Assembly: GCA_037102815.1 (NCBI GenBank)
Contig: BTPP01000002.1
Location: 2,170,001-2,234,000 of the forward strand
Direction of reading: 5' to 3'
From: Neurospora intermedia
Taxonomy: Eukaryota > Ascomycota > Sordariomycetes > Sordariales > Sordariaceae
DNA length: 64,000 nt
The notes beneath the pieces are model-generated. The model was not told where the DNA came from. It did no database searches and saw only the letters and a list, made by a program, of their open reading frames with translations. The position numbers were made by a program, and so were the translations under genes. Positions 33,127-44,760 of this stretch are shown here, in pieces; position 1 is the first letter of the stretch, and every line of letters begins with the position of its first letter.

Positions 33127-34528
33127 TCTGGGGAGGTAATGCAGTGGGAAATGAGAACAAGGTGGGCTTATATCGTGGGTAGTTGAATTGACGATGGAGT
33201 GGAACATGACCATAGACAGTTGAATGCAATGCGCCCATCTCTTCTTCTTGAATTTGGGGACCTTTACCCACGTGCAGAGTGTCTATGCAGAAGTCGTAGT
33301 GATGAAACATGTTTTCACCTGTGACAGATCAACATTAATTAATGTCCGAATATCTCCCACCACTATCGTTCAACACTTGAACAAACTCATCACCGGACTA
33401 TCGACGCACTCAAGACACAAAGCTAGATTCAAGGGGTTCGCTCGCTTGTTATCGACCACGAAGCTGTAGGGGGTTATCACTCCGACGCCTTGCAAATGTC
33501 AACTTACTTGTGAATGATATGAGTGTTTCCTCCGCAAACATCTCCACTCGTTAATCTCAAGGGGATGGGGGAGTTGATGGGAAAAGTAGTGTGATACCCA
33601 ATCAAAGAGGCCCGCAGTCTCTATGGAGAACTGACCGTAGCCGCATAGGACTGCTACATGGGTGGCTCCGTGAATGGGATGTGTAAGTCACTAACAGAAA
33701 TGGCCGCAATCCCCACCAAAGCCTGTTACTAGCTATGCACACCCCCCGTCCGGAGCCAGCTCCCGGGTACCAGAGTGTCACGTCCTTGGCATGTCGATCA
33801 GGATCCATATATCACTGAGCTTATTTTTTGTTAGTTTGCCCACCTTTGTCCGTGTGAAACATAGATCTTCGCTGGAATGGACTGAACGATTCGCAAAACC
33901 TCTTGACGTCCCTGTCGATTGATAGGTTTCATCGCATTGATAGGGATCAATGTCTAAAACAAACGGCCACCGCTTGCTCCTTGGCAACATGGGTTCAGGA
34001 GGTGGCTCAACGAAGTGAACGACATAGCATACAGCCTTACACTACAATCGCCAAACCCACGCAACTCAAGCCACTCCGCCAGGTCAATAGTTCCACGATC
34101 CTGATGATGTTGAGCCACAACATCTTCTGCTCTTGCGGTCAGAGTATCAGTCGGCATCTCATCATCACCTCCCCGGATGATGAATGGATGGATGGGGACA
34201 CTATCCAACCCACATCTCCTGTTCCATTACCCTTGGAGGACGAACAGAAGGAGACAGGTGGTGTGGAAAAAGGTCCGGACACTCGCTGGGTCTGGTTTGG
34301 AATAAGCGCGTCCGGACTTTGTTTTTCCACACCACCCTGGGAGAATGATGATCTTGACTTCAAGTCCACCGAGAAGAACGACTACATAAGCCCGTCCTTT
34401 CCCTCCCGTTTCCAAGCTTAGGTCGTCATCAACACAAGCTTCTCATTCATCACACTCATTACCAACTCAACAGCCACTAAATTACTTACTTATTATCATA
34501 ACCATTTTAAACACCACCACCATCCAAA
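33127..34528. other. Intergenic region upstream of the alanine-rich secreted protein
   Basis: A 172-codon frame (33903-34421) has no domain and poor composition, so I do not call it. The region contains the long imperfect hairpin at 34257-34336 and a TATA-like ACATAAG at 34384-34390, followed by a C/A-rich leader before the ATG at 34529. Confidence 0.55.
34257..34336. repeat. Imperfect inverted repeat (24/27-nt arms, 29-nt loop)
   Basis: Left arm 34257-34280 begins GGTGGTGTGGAAAAAGG and ends GTCCGGAC. Right arm 34310-34336 begins GTCCGGAC and ends TTTTTCCACACCACC. The arms pair over about 23 bp around a small bulge. It lies about 190 bases upstream of the alanine-rich protein gene and just upstream of a TATA-like motif. 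I find no target-site duplication that would mark it as an inserted element. Confidence 0.85.
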
Positions 34529-35803
34529 ATGAAGACCACCACTTCTTTCTTCGCCTACCTCCTCGCCGCCTCGGCCTCCACCGTCTTTGCGGCCGCCATC
34601 CCCCGCTCCAACAGTTTCTCGCCCGTCCAGCAGGCCAAGGCTGCTCTCGATGGCGTCTCTGACAACGTTCCTGTCGCGGGCCACTATGTGCAGCAGGTGA
34701 AGGACATCGTTCCTCCGGTTGATGGGGCTTCTAAGGGTCCCACTTCCGCTCACGCCGCCGCCGCTCCCGCTGACGCTGCCGCCCCTGCTGCCGAAGCCGA
34801 TTCCTTTGGCGACTTTGCCGACTTTGCCGACGCTGCCCCTGGCGTCCCCGCTGCTAGTGTCCCCGCTGGCGCCGCCACCCCTGCTAATGCCGCCGCTGCT
34901 CCGGCCGAGGCCGCCGACAAGGTCAACGATGGCGAGAAGGCCGCGCCCGAGGCGCCCTCCGCGCCTTCCGCCCCTTCCATCCCCACCATCCCTACCACGG
35001 CTGAGGTCGCCGGCAAGGTCGACGATGCCGCCAAGGCCGTCACGCCCGAGGGTGCCTCTGTCCCCTCCGTTCCCGCTGAAGCCGCCGGCAAGATCGTCGA
35101 TGACGCCAAGGCTGCTGTGCCCGAGGGTTCCTCCGTCCCTGCCGCTGCCTCCGGTCCCGTTGAGGCCGCCGGCAAGATCATTGATGACGCCAAGGCCGTC
35201 ATCCCCGAGGGTGGTTCCGTCCCTACCGCCGACTCCGTTGGTGAAGCCGCTGGCAAGATCGTTGATGACGCCAAGGCCGCCGTGCCCCAGGGTTCAGCTG
35301 TTCCTGCCGCCGTCTCCGCCCCCGCTGAGGCCGCCGGCAAGATCATTGATGACGCCAAGGCCACCGTGCCCGAGGGTTCCTCTGTCCCTTCTGTCCCCTC
35401 CGTCCCTTCCCTGGTTGACGCCGCCGCTGAAAAGGTCAACGACAGCGCAAAGAACATCGCGCGCGGTCTTGCTGGTCTCCCCTCCCTCAACGACGCTCCT
35501 CTCGGGGGCGATGTCGTCAACCAGGTCGGTAAGATCGTCGATAACACCGCTGGAAAGATTGCGCGCCGTCTTGCCAAGCTCCCCACCATCAACGGCACTC
35601 CTGTCGGGGGCGATGTCGTCAAGCAGGTCGAAAACATTGTCAATGACGCCACTAAGAAGATTGCGCGCGATCCTGCCGGCCTTCCCTCCATCAACGGCGC
35701 TCCTCTCGGGGGTGATCTCGTCAACTCTGTCGGCGGGCTCCTCGATAGCGTCAAGGGTGGCGTGCCCGTCCTCAACTCCCTCGGCGGCGGTCACCGCGTT
35801 TAA
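34529..35803 (+). CDS. Secreted alanine-rich protein with two classes of tandem repeat (424 aa)
   Basis: I do not recognise a family. Single exon; ATG in context CCAAAATG. Residues 1-21 form a signal peptide (MKTTTSFFAYLLAASASTVFA). Residues 70-157 are Ala/Pro-rich. Residues 158-294 hold five copies of a 25-28-residue repeat, consensus EAAGKIVDDAKAAVPEGSSVP (K-[IV]-[IV]-D-D-A-K is the invariant core). Residues 304-405 hold three 34-residue repeats of the form KIARxLAxLPxxNGxPxGGD followed by VVxQVxxIVxx. There is no GPI signal; the C-terminus is LGGGHRV, so the protein is probably secreted or wall-bound without an anchor. Codon use is very C/G-biased at third positions, which suggests high expression and also produces long shadow frames on both strands. 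A dibasic RR occurs once, in the second 34-residue unit. Function is unknown; a structural wall, spore-coat or matrix protein is a guess. Confidence 0.85.
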   Translation: MKTTTSFFAYLLAASASTVFAAAIPRSNSFSPVQQAKAALDGVSDNVPVAGHYVQQVKDIVPPVDGASKGPTSAHAAAAPADAAAPAAEADSFGDFADFADAAPGVPAASVPAGAATPANAAAAPAEAADKVNDGEKAAPEAPSAPSAPSIPTIPTTAEVAGKVDDAAKAVTPEGASVPSVPAEAAGKIVDDAKAAVPEGSSVPAAASGPVEAAGKIIDDAKAVIPEGGSVPTADSVGEAAGKIVDDAKAAVPQGSAVPAAVSAPAEAAGKIIDDAKATVPEGSSVPSVPSVPSLVDAAAEKVNDSAKNIARGLAGLPSLNDAPLGGDVVNQVGKIVDNTAGKIARRLAKLPTINGTPVGGDVVKQVENIVNDATKKIARDPAGLPSINGAPLGGDLVNSVGGLLDSVKGGVPVLNSLGGGHRV

Positions 35804-37833
35804 ATAAGTGGGCGTGAAGAAACGGATTCATGATTGCAGAAATGTAGTTGAATGAGGAGTTGGTAAACAAGAAAATTGGGGTGGTGGAGGATTTAATGAC
35901 ATGGGGGATGAGAGTGCACGCGAGGATACCCGGTACCTACCTAGTCATATCCCGATAATAGTTATTTTTAATGGACATTTGAACCTTTCAACATTTCGTC
36001 TGCTCTTCGAATCTCTGGATAGTGATGCTCGCAACAGGCGAAGATGATTTGGCACGTGTGAAAGGTGTCTGGTTGGTGTGTTAAAGAGAACCTCCCAAGT
36101 ACAGATTCTGATGGTTGCTTGGGGCGGGGCAGTTGCTGACTTGGAGATAAAAGGTCTGTGAGAGATGGGGGTTAGGGTTGGACACCGCCAGTTCCCCTGA
36201 CATCTCACCCTTCTCTGCCCCTGGACCTTGACAGCTTCCTTCTGTGAGGCGGTGATCTGCAGACGCCTTTCTGTACCTTTGGCAGCCGCGGCTGTCAGAT
36301 TCAGGTGGTTCCGGCAGGCAAACAAAGTGGAATGTCTCAAGCATCCGCGCATCAAAATGCTGCTGTGGGCAGGCGGGCAAGAAGCGGTAAGTTCCGATGA
36401 ATGACCTATCCGACAAGTCAGGTGGAAGTCGATGACAAAAGTTGGAGTGAGGGATGGGGGAGTTCAGATCATGCACGGACTGGCTGGCGCTGCAAGACAG
36501 GGGTACGTATTTCCTGTTCCCACCTTCCCATCACATCCAAAGAAATGCCCTCAAAACATCATCATCTTCACTTCTACACTCCCTCCCGCTCGTGGCGCTA
36601 CACACTGCGTTACCGTTGCATACCTCTAACCTGTCGCTCCCTTCCCGGGTTTCCTGCAAATTATCATACTCTGATCGGCCGACGGCGCCAGCAATCCCTA
36701 CAAACAATGCTTCTTAACGGTGTACCTGGACACTTGTACTGAGAGCCCTCCAACTGCGCACCGTCGCCAACGACTCCGAGTCGCCAGATGTAAATCAGCT
36801 TCAGACTTGACATGTTGCGCGGTATTCAGTCGTCAATACTGGCCATTCCCTGGTTACCTGCAGTCCCCAAAACCTCTGAGTCTCTGAGGTAGGAGTTCCA
36901 GGCCCGGGCCCTGCTCCAGTGGGCCTCCTTTTGCTCTTTGACCTTCCGTCATTGCTTACCGTGGGGATCGCCGTGGAGATTTGGGGAAAAGGTTCCAACC
37001 CCAAAGGGTGGACGACAACAACAAGCGAGGTGTACACATCCTGGAAAAGGAATGCCACGCCCGTCCAAAAGAGCAGGCATCCACTGGTCGGCAGTCACAT
37101 CTCATTCCCCAATGGCCGTGAATGGAATCGCTGTAAAAAGTCCTCATTTCATCGGCCGCTCTGGGGTTAGCGGCGCAATGTCCAACACCCCCCGTTCATT
37201 GGTCGCAAAAGAGGTGTTCCTGGCATGAACCCGTTACAATGGGACATCACCCACCGATGCCACCTCAAGCCCAGCAGCCCACCCAGTGCCGAGATGAGGC
37301 GCCCAGGGACCCCAAAGCGGTAGACTCGCTGATTGGTTACACCCCCTGAGTCTATCGCGACCTGCAGGTAGCTTGTCTTCCCCTTCCACACAGCTTTCTG
37401 TTGCTGGCCCGCCCCGGGGGAGATACCTTGAGTGAAAAACGCCAGGACATGGGGCACGACATGGACTACGACATGCTCGGCTCCTCGTCAACCCATCCCA
37501 ATCCCATCCCATCCCCCCCCCGTCTGGGGTTTAAGCCTGGCCTTCCCTCCCCCTCGTGCACCAAACCCCGGGACAAGCCTTCTCTTCTCTCTTTCTGTCG
37601 CTCTCTCCATCTTGCTTCCCTCCACGGACCTTGGTTGGAGCCTCACACTCGTTGACCTTGGCCCCTCCGAAGCTCGACTCGCCTCGGCTCCTGGTGTCCG
37701 TCAAATCTTCTCACGATCGTTCCGACTCAACCTATTACGATTTTATGTCCTATGAACACCGACTTGAAGTTTAATTAGAGAAAGTGTCAGGGCTGGATAG
37801 AGATTGAGGACACAACCAACCCCTACCGCCAAC
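35804..37833. other. Intergenic region upstream of the SUN-family gene
   Basis: Two kilobases with no supportable gene; open frames are short and overlap on both strands. A GGTTAGGGTT word at about 36170 is a chance telomere-like match. A CGGTACCTACCTAG word lies at about 35931-35944. A pyrimidine-rich stretch (about 37570-37640) precedes the SUN leader. Confidence 0.6.
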
Positions 37834-39371
37834 ATGAAGCTCTCCACATTCCAGACCGCCCTTGGCGCGGCCTCATTATTTTTCAGTGCTCAACCTGTCT
37901 CTGCCGGTCATGGGGGTCATCGCCATCTCCATGAACGTCCCACGAGGAGACACAGTCGTGTTGAGGACACCATTGAGAGCTTTGAGATGCCTCAGCTGCA
38001 AAAGAGAAAAACCCAATGCTCATTGCCCGACCACCCCGACCTTGTATATGTCCCGGGAGGCATGAACAATGGTTTCGCCATGAGCCCCGATGAGCCATGC
38101 GAAGACGGAAAGTGGTGCCCGTATGCGTGTGTTCCTGGAAAGGTTATGGCACAATGGGAACCAAACTCGACCTACGTCTATCCCCAGTCAATGGTGAGTT
38201 GATACATATCTCAACATTCTGAGATTCGGAGCGCTGATGCATAATCAAGAACGGCGGTCTGTATTGCAACAAAGGAACGCCTGAGAAGGCCTTCGACGAC
38301 CAGCCATACTGCGTGGATGGAACCGGTGCTGTTCAGGTAGTTAACAAGGCTGGAAAGGTTGTGTCCTTTTGCCAAACTGTCTTGCCTGGTAATGAGGCCA
38401 TGATTATTCCCACCGACATCCAGGGTCAGTCCAAGATCGCTGTGCCTGGACCCTCTTATTGGGACTCAACCGCTGCGCAGTAAGCATACCCACAGATGAT
38501 GGCGTTTGTGACTCATGAAGCTGACTGTCTCAGTTACTATATCAACGCGCCTGGCGTCTCTTCTGCCGAGGGTTGCATCTGGGGCAGCCCAGGTAAGCCC
38601 ATCGGAAACTGGAGTCCCTATGTTGCTGGAGCCAACACTGTTTCCGCGGGCGAGACATATCTGAAGATTGCCTGGAATCCCATTTACATGGACTGCGACT
38701 GGAAGAAGACGAAGCCTAGCTTTGGCGTCAAGATTGAGTGTCCCGCTGGAGGTTGCAATGGTTTGCCGTGCTCCATCGATCCCTCCAAGCACGGTGTTGG
38801 AGGCTTGGAAAGCCCAGTTTCCACCAAGGGTGTCGGCGGTGCTCAGTTCTGCGTTGTCACTGTTCCCAAAGGGCAGACTGCCAACATTGTGGTGTTCAAC
38901 ATTGATGGTTCCAGCGATGATGAGCCCAAGACCTCGACCACCAGAAAGCCTGACCCTCCCAAGACTACCTCAACCAAGAAGGCGCCCCCGCCGCCCAAGA
39001 CCACCAGCACCATGGAGACACCCACTACCACATCAACTCCTCCTCCTCCCACCATTTCTTCTTCTTCGGTTCGCATATCATCAGCTCCAGCATCCTCTGT
39101 AGCCAGCACGGAAGAGTCTTCTGTTTTGTCCTCTGAGATGCCATCGGCCTCGAAGCCCGCGCTCTGGGGTGGTGTCTTCAAGGAGACCGGCACCGATTCC
39201 ACGCCTACCAGCGCAGCCTCCGAGACAACGGAAGCACCGGTACTGACGGAAACCGAAAAGCCCGCACCTGTCTCAACCACATCGAAGAAGAACGACGGTG
39301 CAGCTCAAGAAGGTGGCGCTGCCATTGCAGGTTTGGTTGTCGCCATTGTCGCAGCTGCAACTCTTCTTTAA
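37834..39371 (+). CDS. SUN-family GPI-anchored cell-wall protein (475 aa, 3 exons)
   Basis: SUN family (Sim1/Uth1/Nca3, PF03856 type), fungal wall proteins tied to glucan remodelling and cell separation. Exons 37834-38193, 38250-38479 and 38534-39371, with introns of 56 and 54 nt (donors GTGAGT and GTAAGC; GCTGAC branch point in the second). Residues 1-24 are a signal peptide. The QKRK at residues 56-59 is a likely Kex2 site. The Cys-rich SUN domain spans about residues 60-330, with landmarks LVYVPGGMNNGFAM, NGGLYCNKGTPE, HYYINAPG and EGCIWGSPGKPIGNWSPYV. A Ser/Thr/Pro-rich stalk follows (about 340-445), then GAAIAGLVVAIVAAATLL, a GPI-attachment signal. Each splice falls inside a conserved stretch, so the exon model is firm. 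It is the second of four surface or secreted products in the right half of the window. Confidence 0.93.
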
Positions 39372-40942
39372 ACTGCTGTCTCCACGCGGTTTTCGAAAAT
39401 TGGTCCCTGGTGTTTGCCAGGAGGCTGATTTTTGCTTTCTTTGTATACGACGTTGAAACAACTTCTTCATATTCTGCGGCCGATACAAGAGGTACATCCG
39501 GTCGAATTGTACCTGACTTTTACTTCTTTTCTTCGATTTTCGGAAAACGGCGACGAATAGCAATGACCTGACATTATATACATCTCCAAAACGACCACAT
39601 CCGCCCAGTCAGCAAGAACTCGTCAAAATCCGGAAGCCGACAAAAAAAAAACCCCCACATACTTTTTGAAAACACACCCATACATACGCTTAGTACCTAG
39701 TGTCTATTGTTATTTCTGCAGCCCCATCGGCGTGCTAAAAGGCTGCTGCCATCTTGCGCCCTTCTTCCCTGCACCAGTCGTTCTTGCTGCTGCAAGCGAC
39801 ATATTTTATTTTTCGACGACTCAATTTCGGTCTTGATGTTTGTTACGAGGATATCTTTTTTTTTTCTGTTTGGCGATATACCCCCATTGAACCTATTGGT
39901 TATTTTGGTCTGCGCGTTGGGTGCGGCGATTTGTTTGGCGATATCTTCTTCTTCTTGGATATGTTTTTCTTCGAAGAAATGATCCTTAAATGTTGTTTGT
40001 GATCAACACGTGAGGAGGAAACTGGATGCGGCTGGAAAGTGTGAGGTGGGAGGCCATGGTTTGATTATATGATGGATGTCGAAACGTGATAAAGGGAGCA
40101 GAAAAAGTACACGAACAGTGATGAGGTTCCGTGGCCGGAGGCATTGGAAAGCCCGGTAGACCAACTGAAGGGTTTCGAGTTCCGATGTGCTCGGGAGGAC
40201 TGGGTTATGCATTGGATATTATTCGAGATGTGACGCTGAATGAAAGAGCAAAGGATGTTCGTGACGACGAATATTTCCCTACCGAATCTCAACAGAAATC
40301 ATACACCAGATGATGATAATGGCGGTTTACTGAAGGTCGGAGCTTGGATTGAAACGAAATAGCGATGCCGAAGATGATGACGAGGTGACTGTTTCCGCCT
40401 GGATTCGTAGCTTGGGAGGGGGGAAGGTTAACCTTCAAACAAAAAGAGACGGAGGAGAGTAGTATGGACACGAAGAAGAGGCACTGCAAGGAAAAATCTT
40501 TAACCGACACCACTTGAATAATTTATGTACACAAGGCGGGTACGACTTGGTGACTTGTCCTTGGCGGGTGCTGTCATACTCGTTCGTACTACTCGACAAG
40601 GTTGTCAGCTCCTCGCTCCACGTTGGCTCTGGGCCCCTTCATCAAGTAATTGATACGAGCTCGCACTAAAACAAGGTCCAGACCTTTCAATCTGAGGCAA
40701 AGCCAACTTGTCATTCACGCTTATGGATAGTGTCGAGTTGAAAAACATCATAATACTTACTTATGTATGGCCTAGAAAAGTCCATAGGACAAATCTGATG
40801 CTTCAACCTTACTGATACGGTCTAGTGTCATGTCGGCTTTTCTATAGCAGGATTGCAAAGGAAGAAGCAAAAGAAAAAAATTGATAGAGCAATAATCCCG
40901 TCCTCTTCATGTTTGAGGACCTTCCCACTTACACCCCCATCC
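39372..40942. other. Convergent 3' intergenic region (SUN and CSN12)
   Basis: Nothing gene-like. It contains 3' UTRs of both flanking genes. A T-rich stretch at 39850-39970 repeats TTTGGCGATAT twice and yields a spurious hydrophobic frame. Confidence 0.6.
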
Positions 40943-42654
40943 TCAACCCATTTTCACCCACCCCGGTACATCTTCAAATTCACCCGGTGGCTCGTTCGTC
41001 TCACCCGCATCCGCCGCCGCCAACTCATCCTCGTAGTCCTCCTTGAACCGGTCCATGATACTCTCATACGGGCACGGCCAACCGGCCGCCACCGCGTTTC
41101 CGCCCTTGCGCTTGGCGCCCTCGACCGCGAACTTCTTTTGTTGGCGAGCAATGAACCCATTAAGCAGGCCCGCGTAGACCAAGCCCGCGACGATCGACTC
41201 CATGCTGTCGAGATCCGGTTGCTTGTTTCCAAAGATCAGGCCCTCCGACGGCATCAGCCGCTTCGGCTGTCCGCCTGGGGGAGGGGCGAGAGTAGTGAGA
41301 GCGGCGGAGGAGCCAGCAGCGGCAACAACAACGGGGACGTAGCCCTCGAGGAGCTTCTGGACATAGGTGGCGGTGAGCACAAGGTCGGGGAGGGAGAGGG
41401 CGGGGGCGCGGTTGGTCATCATGTTAGGATCGTTTCCGGTGGCGCCGCCTTCCCACGTAAGCAGGAACGTCTTGCGCGTGAAGGAGCGCCAGACGAGCGG
41501 TTTGAGACGGTAGAGAAGAGTGAGGTAGAGGCCGCGGTCCCAGAGCCAGTCTCTGCTGGCGTTGAGGGCCTGGTGGAAGGCGACGAAATTGCCGGTCCGG
41601 ATGGCGGCGCAAATTGGTATGAAGATGTCGCCGAAGCCGGCGGCCTCGGGCCGCGAGAGAAGCATCTGTGAGGGGAAACGTCCCAGAAGAAGGTTCGAGG
41701 GAACCCAATAGATCAGAATCTGTCGGCGATGCTTGAGGAATTGCGGGTGACATTGCCGGTAGGCCTCTTCAAAGCACCAGTGGGCACGCATGTAATGGCC
41801 ATGGTCGAAGTTGAAGCGGCCAAGATAGTAGAGAAAAGTCACGCGTTGTGATGCCGGGTATAGGGAGAGTGCTGGTCCGCTTGTAGAGAGGTTGGTGAAC
41901 ATTTGGACGGCGAGTCTTGACTTGTCGCACTGCAGGAGGGTATGTTCATATGAGTATTTCTTTCTGGAATTGTCTTACGAGAAGGACGAGCAATGGGACG
42001 ACTTACAGCAAACAGCAATTTCAGTGTCAAGTTTGCAAACAGATATACGGCGATCTTCTTTCCCTTTGGAGGCGACCAGCGAGTACTTGATCGATCTGTG
42101 AGGCACGATGTAAAGATCTTTTGAATGATATCTGCGGCAAGCTCGACGATCGATTTCTTCTCGCCAGCTTCATCGCCAGTCATATCGCCCTGAATCTGGG
42201 CCATGAGATGAGGCTCCTTTGTAATGCTCATCACCAACTTGGAGAGCGCCTCTGAGAGAGACATGCTGGTTTGTAGAAGCATGATGCCATACGTTGGATT
42301 AGCAAGTGCATTTGCACATGATATGAGCAGGTCGCTGAGCCGGCCATAAAGCTTGACGATGTCGTTGAAGTCTACATCGCGCCAGTACTTCAAATACTCC
42401 TCCATGAACGAATTGAAGCCAGGCCACGGCGAGCCTCGTCCTTCTGGAACGTCATCTTCTTCTGGCAGATGCTTCTCAACGAGCTTCTCGATATTGTCAG
42501 AATTAGGGGGACACGTTGACCTCAGTTGTTGCCCAAGCTCATAATAATGTGCAGCAACATTCGGCTCGACGAGCAGCCAGTTGCGGAGCTCGTCACCATT
42601 TTGAGTTTGTACGAACCCGCGGATGCTGGTCAGAAATTCCGCGATGAGGCTCAT
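40943..42654 (-). CDS. csn12: CSN12 / Thp1-like PCI-domain protein (544 aa, 2 exons)
   Basis: Homolog of yeast Csn12/Thp1 (PCID2), PCI-domain proteins of a COP9-signalosome-associated module and of TREX-2-type mRNA export. Exon 1 is 42654-42007 and exon 2 is 41929-40943; the 77-nt intron has donor GTAAGT and acceptor TGCAG, phase 0, joining LKLLFA to CDKSRLAVQMF. Helical TPR-like repeats fill the middle (YLGRFNFDHGHYMRAHWCFEEAY, then YWVPSNLLLGRFPSQ). The C-terminal third (GNFVAFHQAL to GLLNGFIARQQKKFAVEGA, about residues 350-505) is the PCI/winged-helix region. The protein ends in a short acidic tail. Length fits fungal Csn12, somewhat longer than yeast because of an Ala/Gly/Pro insert near residues 430-450. 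Cytoplasmic or nuclear; no targeting signal. Confidence 0.92.
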
Positions 42655-43406
42655 AGCTGTGGTATTTCTCTAGATGACGCGCTCGTGACCGGTCGGGTTG
42701 TTTTTCAACCCAGCTTCCTCCTCCTCCAAGGTCGTGGCCAGGCCGCGCCAGGGCACACACACCAAGAGCGAAAGTCAGTGTGATCTTGTAGAAGGATGAA
42801 TGGCGGGGTGCGTCGTAATGTATTGTCGTAACCTAATATGTCGATATTTAAGTCGTGGAAAAGCCAGCGCTGCAGTAGCAATGCCGAGTAATGCAATAAA
42901 TAACTTGTTGTAGTTCTTGCTCGATGTTTGATTTGCTGAAGACAAAGGTGCAGACCGTTTCGGTGAAGCTGCGCGATCGATCTCAAAGGTGAAGTTAAGG
43001 TGAGTGTGTTTGCACTGTGCTGCATTGATCCGTCTCAATGCGCGTCCGTCGTCTGACTGAACGCTGAAACCCTAACCCGAAAACTATAACGGTGAATACC
43101 CTGGGATCTTTATTGCACGAGTTGAATTTATTCACCTTTACTTATGCTCAGTTGTGGATTTACATCTCTACCCAGACCATCAAGCTCACAACATGGCACT
43201 GCAGTTTCCTTACTTCTTCAAATACATTCTGTCGCTTTTACCCAACAAGATGCAGCTGTAACTATGTGCAGACTGGCCCTGCTTCTGGCAGCGCATCATA
43301 CCATTTGTACATGAAAGAAAGCCCAACCAACTCCAAAGCTTTGCAAATCTTTATCCTTATACAAGAATTCATCAAACACCCATCCGCAACTCCTCAGTGT
43401 TCCCGT
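42655..43406. other. CSN12 promoter and erg10 3' region
   Basis: No gene. AACCCTAACCC at 43068-43078 resembles a telomere or telomerase-template word but sits alone between two ordinary genes. Nothing else is distinctive. Confidence 0.6.
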
Positions 43407-44760
43407 TTATACCGACTCGATCCTCTGGACGACCATCGCGGTGGCCGCACCTCCACCATTGCAAATGGCAGCTACACCGTACTGGCCAGGCTGGAGCTGA
43501 TGAAGCAAGGTAACGAGGATGCGGGATCCAGAGCTACCCAAGGGGTGGCCGAGGGCAATGGCGCCACCAAGAGGGTTCACCACAGCGCCTTCGAGACCCA
43601 GAATCTTCTCGTTGGCCTTGATGACCGCAGCGAAGGCCTCGTTAAACTCCCAAATGGCAACCTGGTCCTTGCTAATGCCGGCACGCTTAAGGGCAAGCTC
43701 AACCGCCTTAGAGGGCGCAATAGGGAAGTCGATGGGGTCCATAGCGGCATCAGCTGAACTGACGATACGGGCAAGGACCCTTGAGCCCTTGCCGAACTCT
43801 TGCGCGAGCGACTTATTGCCGAGAACCAAAGCACTGGCGCCATCGTTGAGGGTGGAGGCGTTGGCGGCCGTCACGGTACCGGTGCCATCGCGGACGAAGG
43901 CAGGCTTGAGGGTGGAAACTTTGTCCAGCTTGATGTCGTTGTAGCCTTCATCCACCTCGATGATCTTGTCACCCTTCTTGCCCGGAACGGTGACCGGGAC
44001 AACTTCCTCAGCAAACTTCCCGGAAGCCCAAGCCTCCTGGGCGCGCTTGTACGACTGGATGGCATACTCGTCCTGCTGTTCACGAGAGATCTGGAACTTT
44101 TTGGCAGTGTTTTCGGCGCAGTTGCCCATGTGGAACTCGTTGTAGACGTCGGTCAGCCCATCCTTGATAATGCCATCCTCCATCTTGATGTGGCCGAAGG
44201 GGGGCATGCCGCTAGCGCGTGGAACGTAGTACGGCGTCCTTGTCATGTTCTCCATACCACCAGCAACCTGGGCCTCCGCTAGGCCAAGCTGGATGTTTTG
44301 CGCCGCGAACACAACAGCTTTGAGACCGGAAGCGCACACCTTGTTGATGGTAATGGCCTCTACGTTGGGGGAAAGGCCAGCAAAGATAGCGGCCTGGCGC
44401 GCAGGTGCCTGGCCAACAGACCCCTGGAGGACGTTGCCCATGTAGACATCGGTGATCTTCTCAACGGGGATACCTGACCTCTTGACGGCCTCCTTGATGG
44501 CAACGGCACCGAGCTTGGGGGCAGGAACGGTGGTGTACGAGCCATTAAACTGGCAGATGTTAGCACAAGCGCTGTGTTGTGGAAATGGCTGTTTTTACGG
44601 AGCGCTTTACCTTGGCCGTTGGTGTCCTCACACCACTGAGAATGTAGGCATCCTGAATCTGCTGGCGGAGAGCAGACTGGGTGGAAAAAAGACGAGCGCA
44701 AGCGCCACGGGAAGTGCGCGAAGCCGAGCCAGCGGCTGTCCTGGCGTGGCTAAGAACCAT
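43407..44760 (-). CDS. erg10: Acetyl-CoA acetyltransferase, mitochondrial (430 aa, 2 exons)
   Basis: Thiolase II that condenses two acetyl-CoA to acetoacetyl-CoA, or the reverse, in ketone and sterol-precursor metabolism. Exon 1 is 44760-44611 and exon 2 is 44549-43407; the 61-nt intron has donor GTAAAG, a GTGCTAAC branch point and acceptor GCCAG, phase 0. Exon 1 encodes an Arg/Ala/Ser-rich presequence ([17 protein letters not shown]) typical of mitochondrial import, then [14 protein letters not shown]. Catalytic residues: Cys122 in [11 protein letters not shown], His385 in [16 protein letters not shown] and Cys413 in [11 protein letters not shown]. There is no peroxisomal C-terminal signal. 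Because of the presequence this may be the mitochondrial isozyme rather than the cytosolic ERG10 of sterol synthesis; the symbol is therefore loose. Confidence 0.94.

Noticed and set aside
33903-34421. 172-codon plus frame upstream of the repeat protein
   Set aside because: No domain, poor composition, runs through the hairpin at 34257-34336 and ends about 100 bases before the next gene's ATG; more likely promoter DNA.
34529-35803. Repeat protein as a Kex2-processed RiPP precursor
   Set aside because: Regular dibasic sites between repeats are absent; only one RR occurs, so repeated core peptides would not be released.
34719-35807. Long alternative frames of 362 aa (plus) and 341 aa (minus) over the alanine-rich gene
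   Set aside because: They are shadows caused by repetitive, C/G-ending codons. The chosen frame alone has a signal peptide, a good start context and clean protein repeats.
36166-36180. Telomere-like GGTTAGGGTT; similar AACCCTAACCC at 43068-43078
   Set aside because: Isolated words of about 10 bases are expected by chance in 64 kb. Neither sits in a tandem array or a telomerase-RNA-like context.
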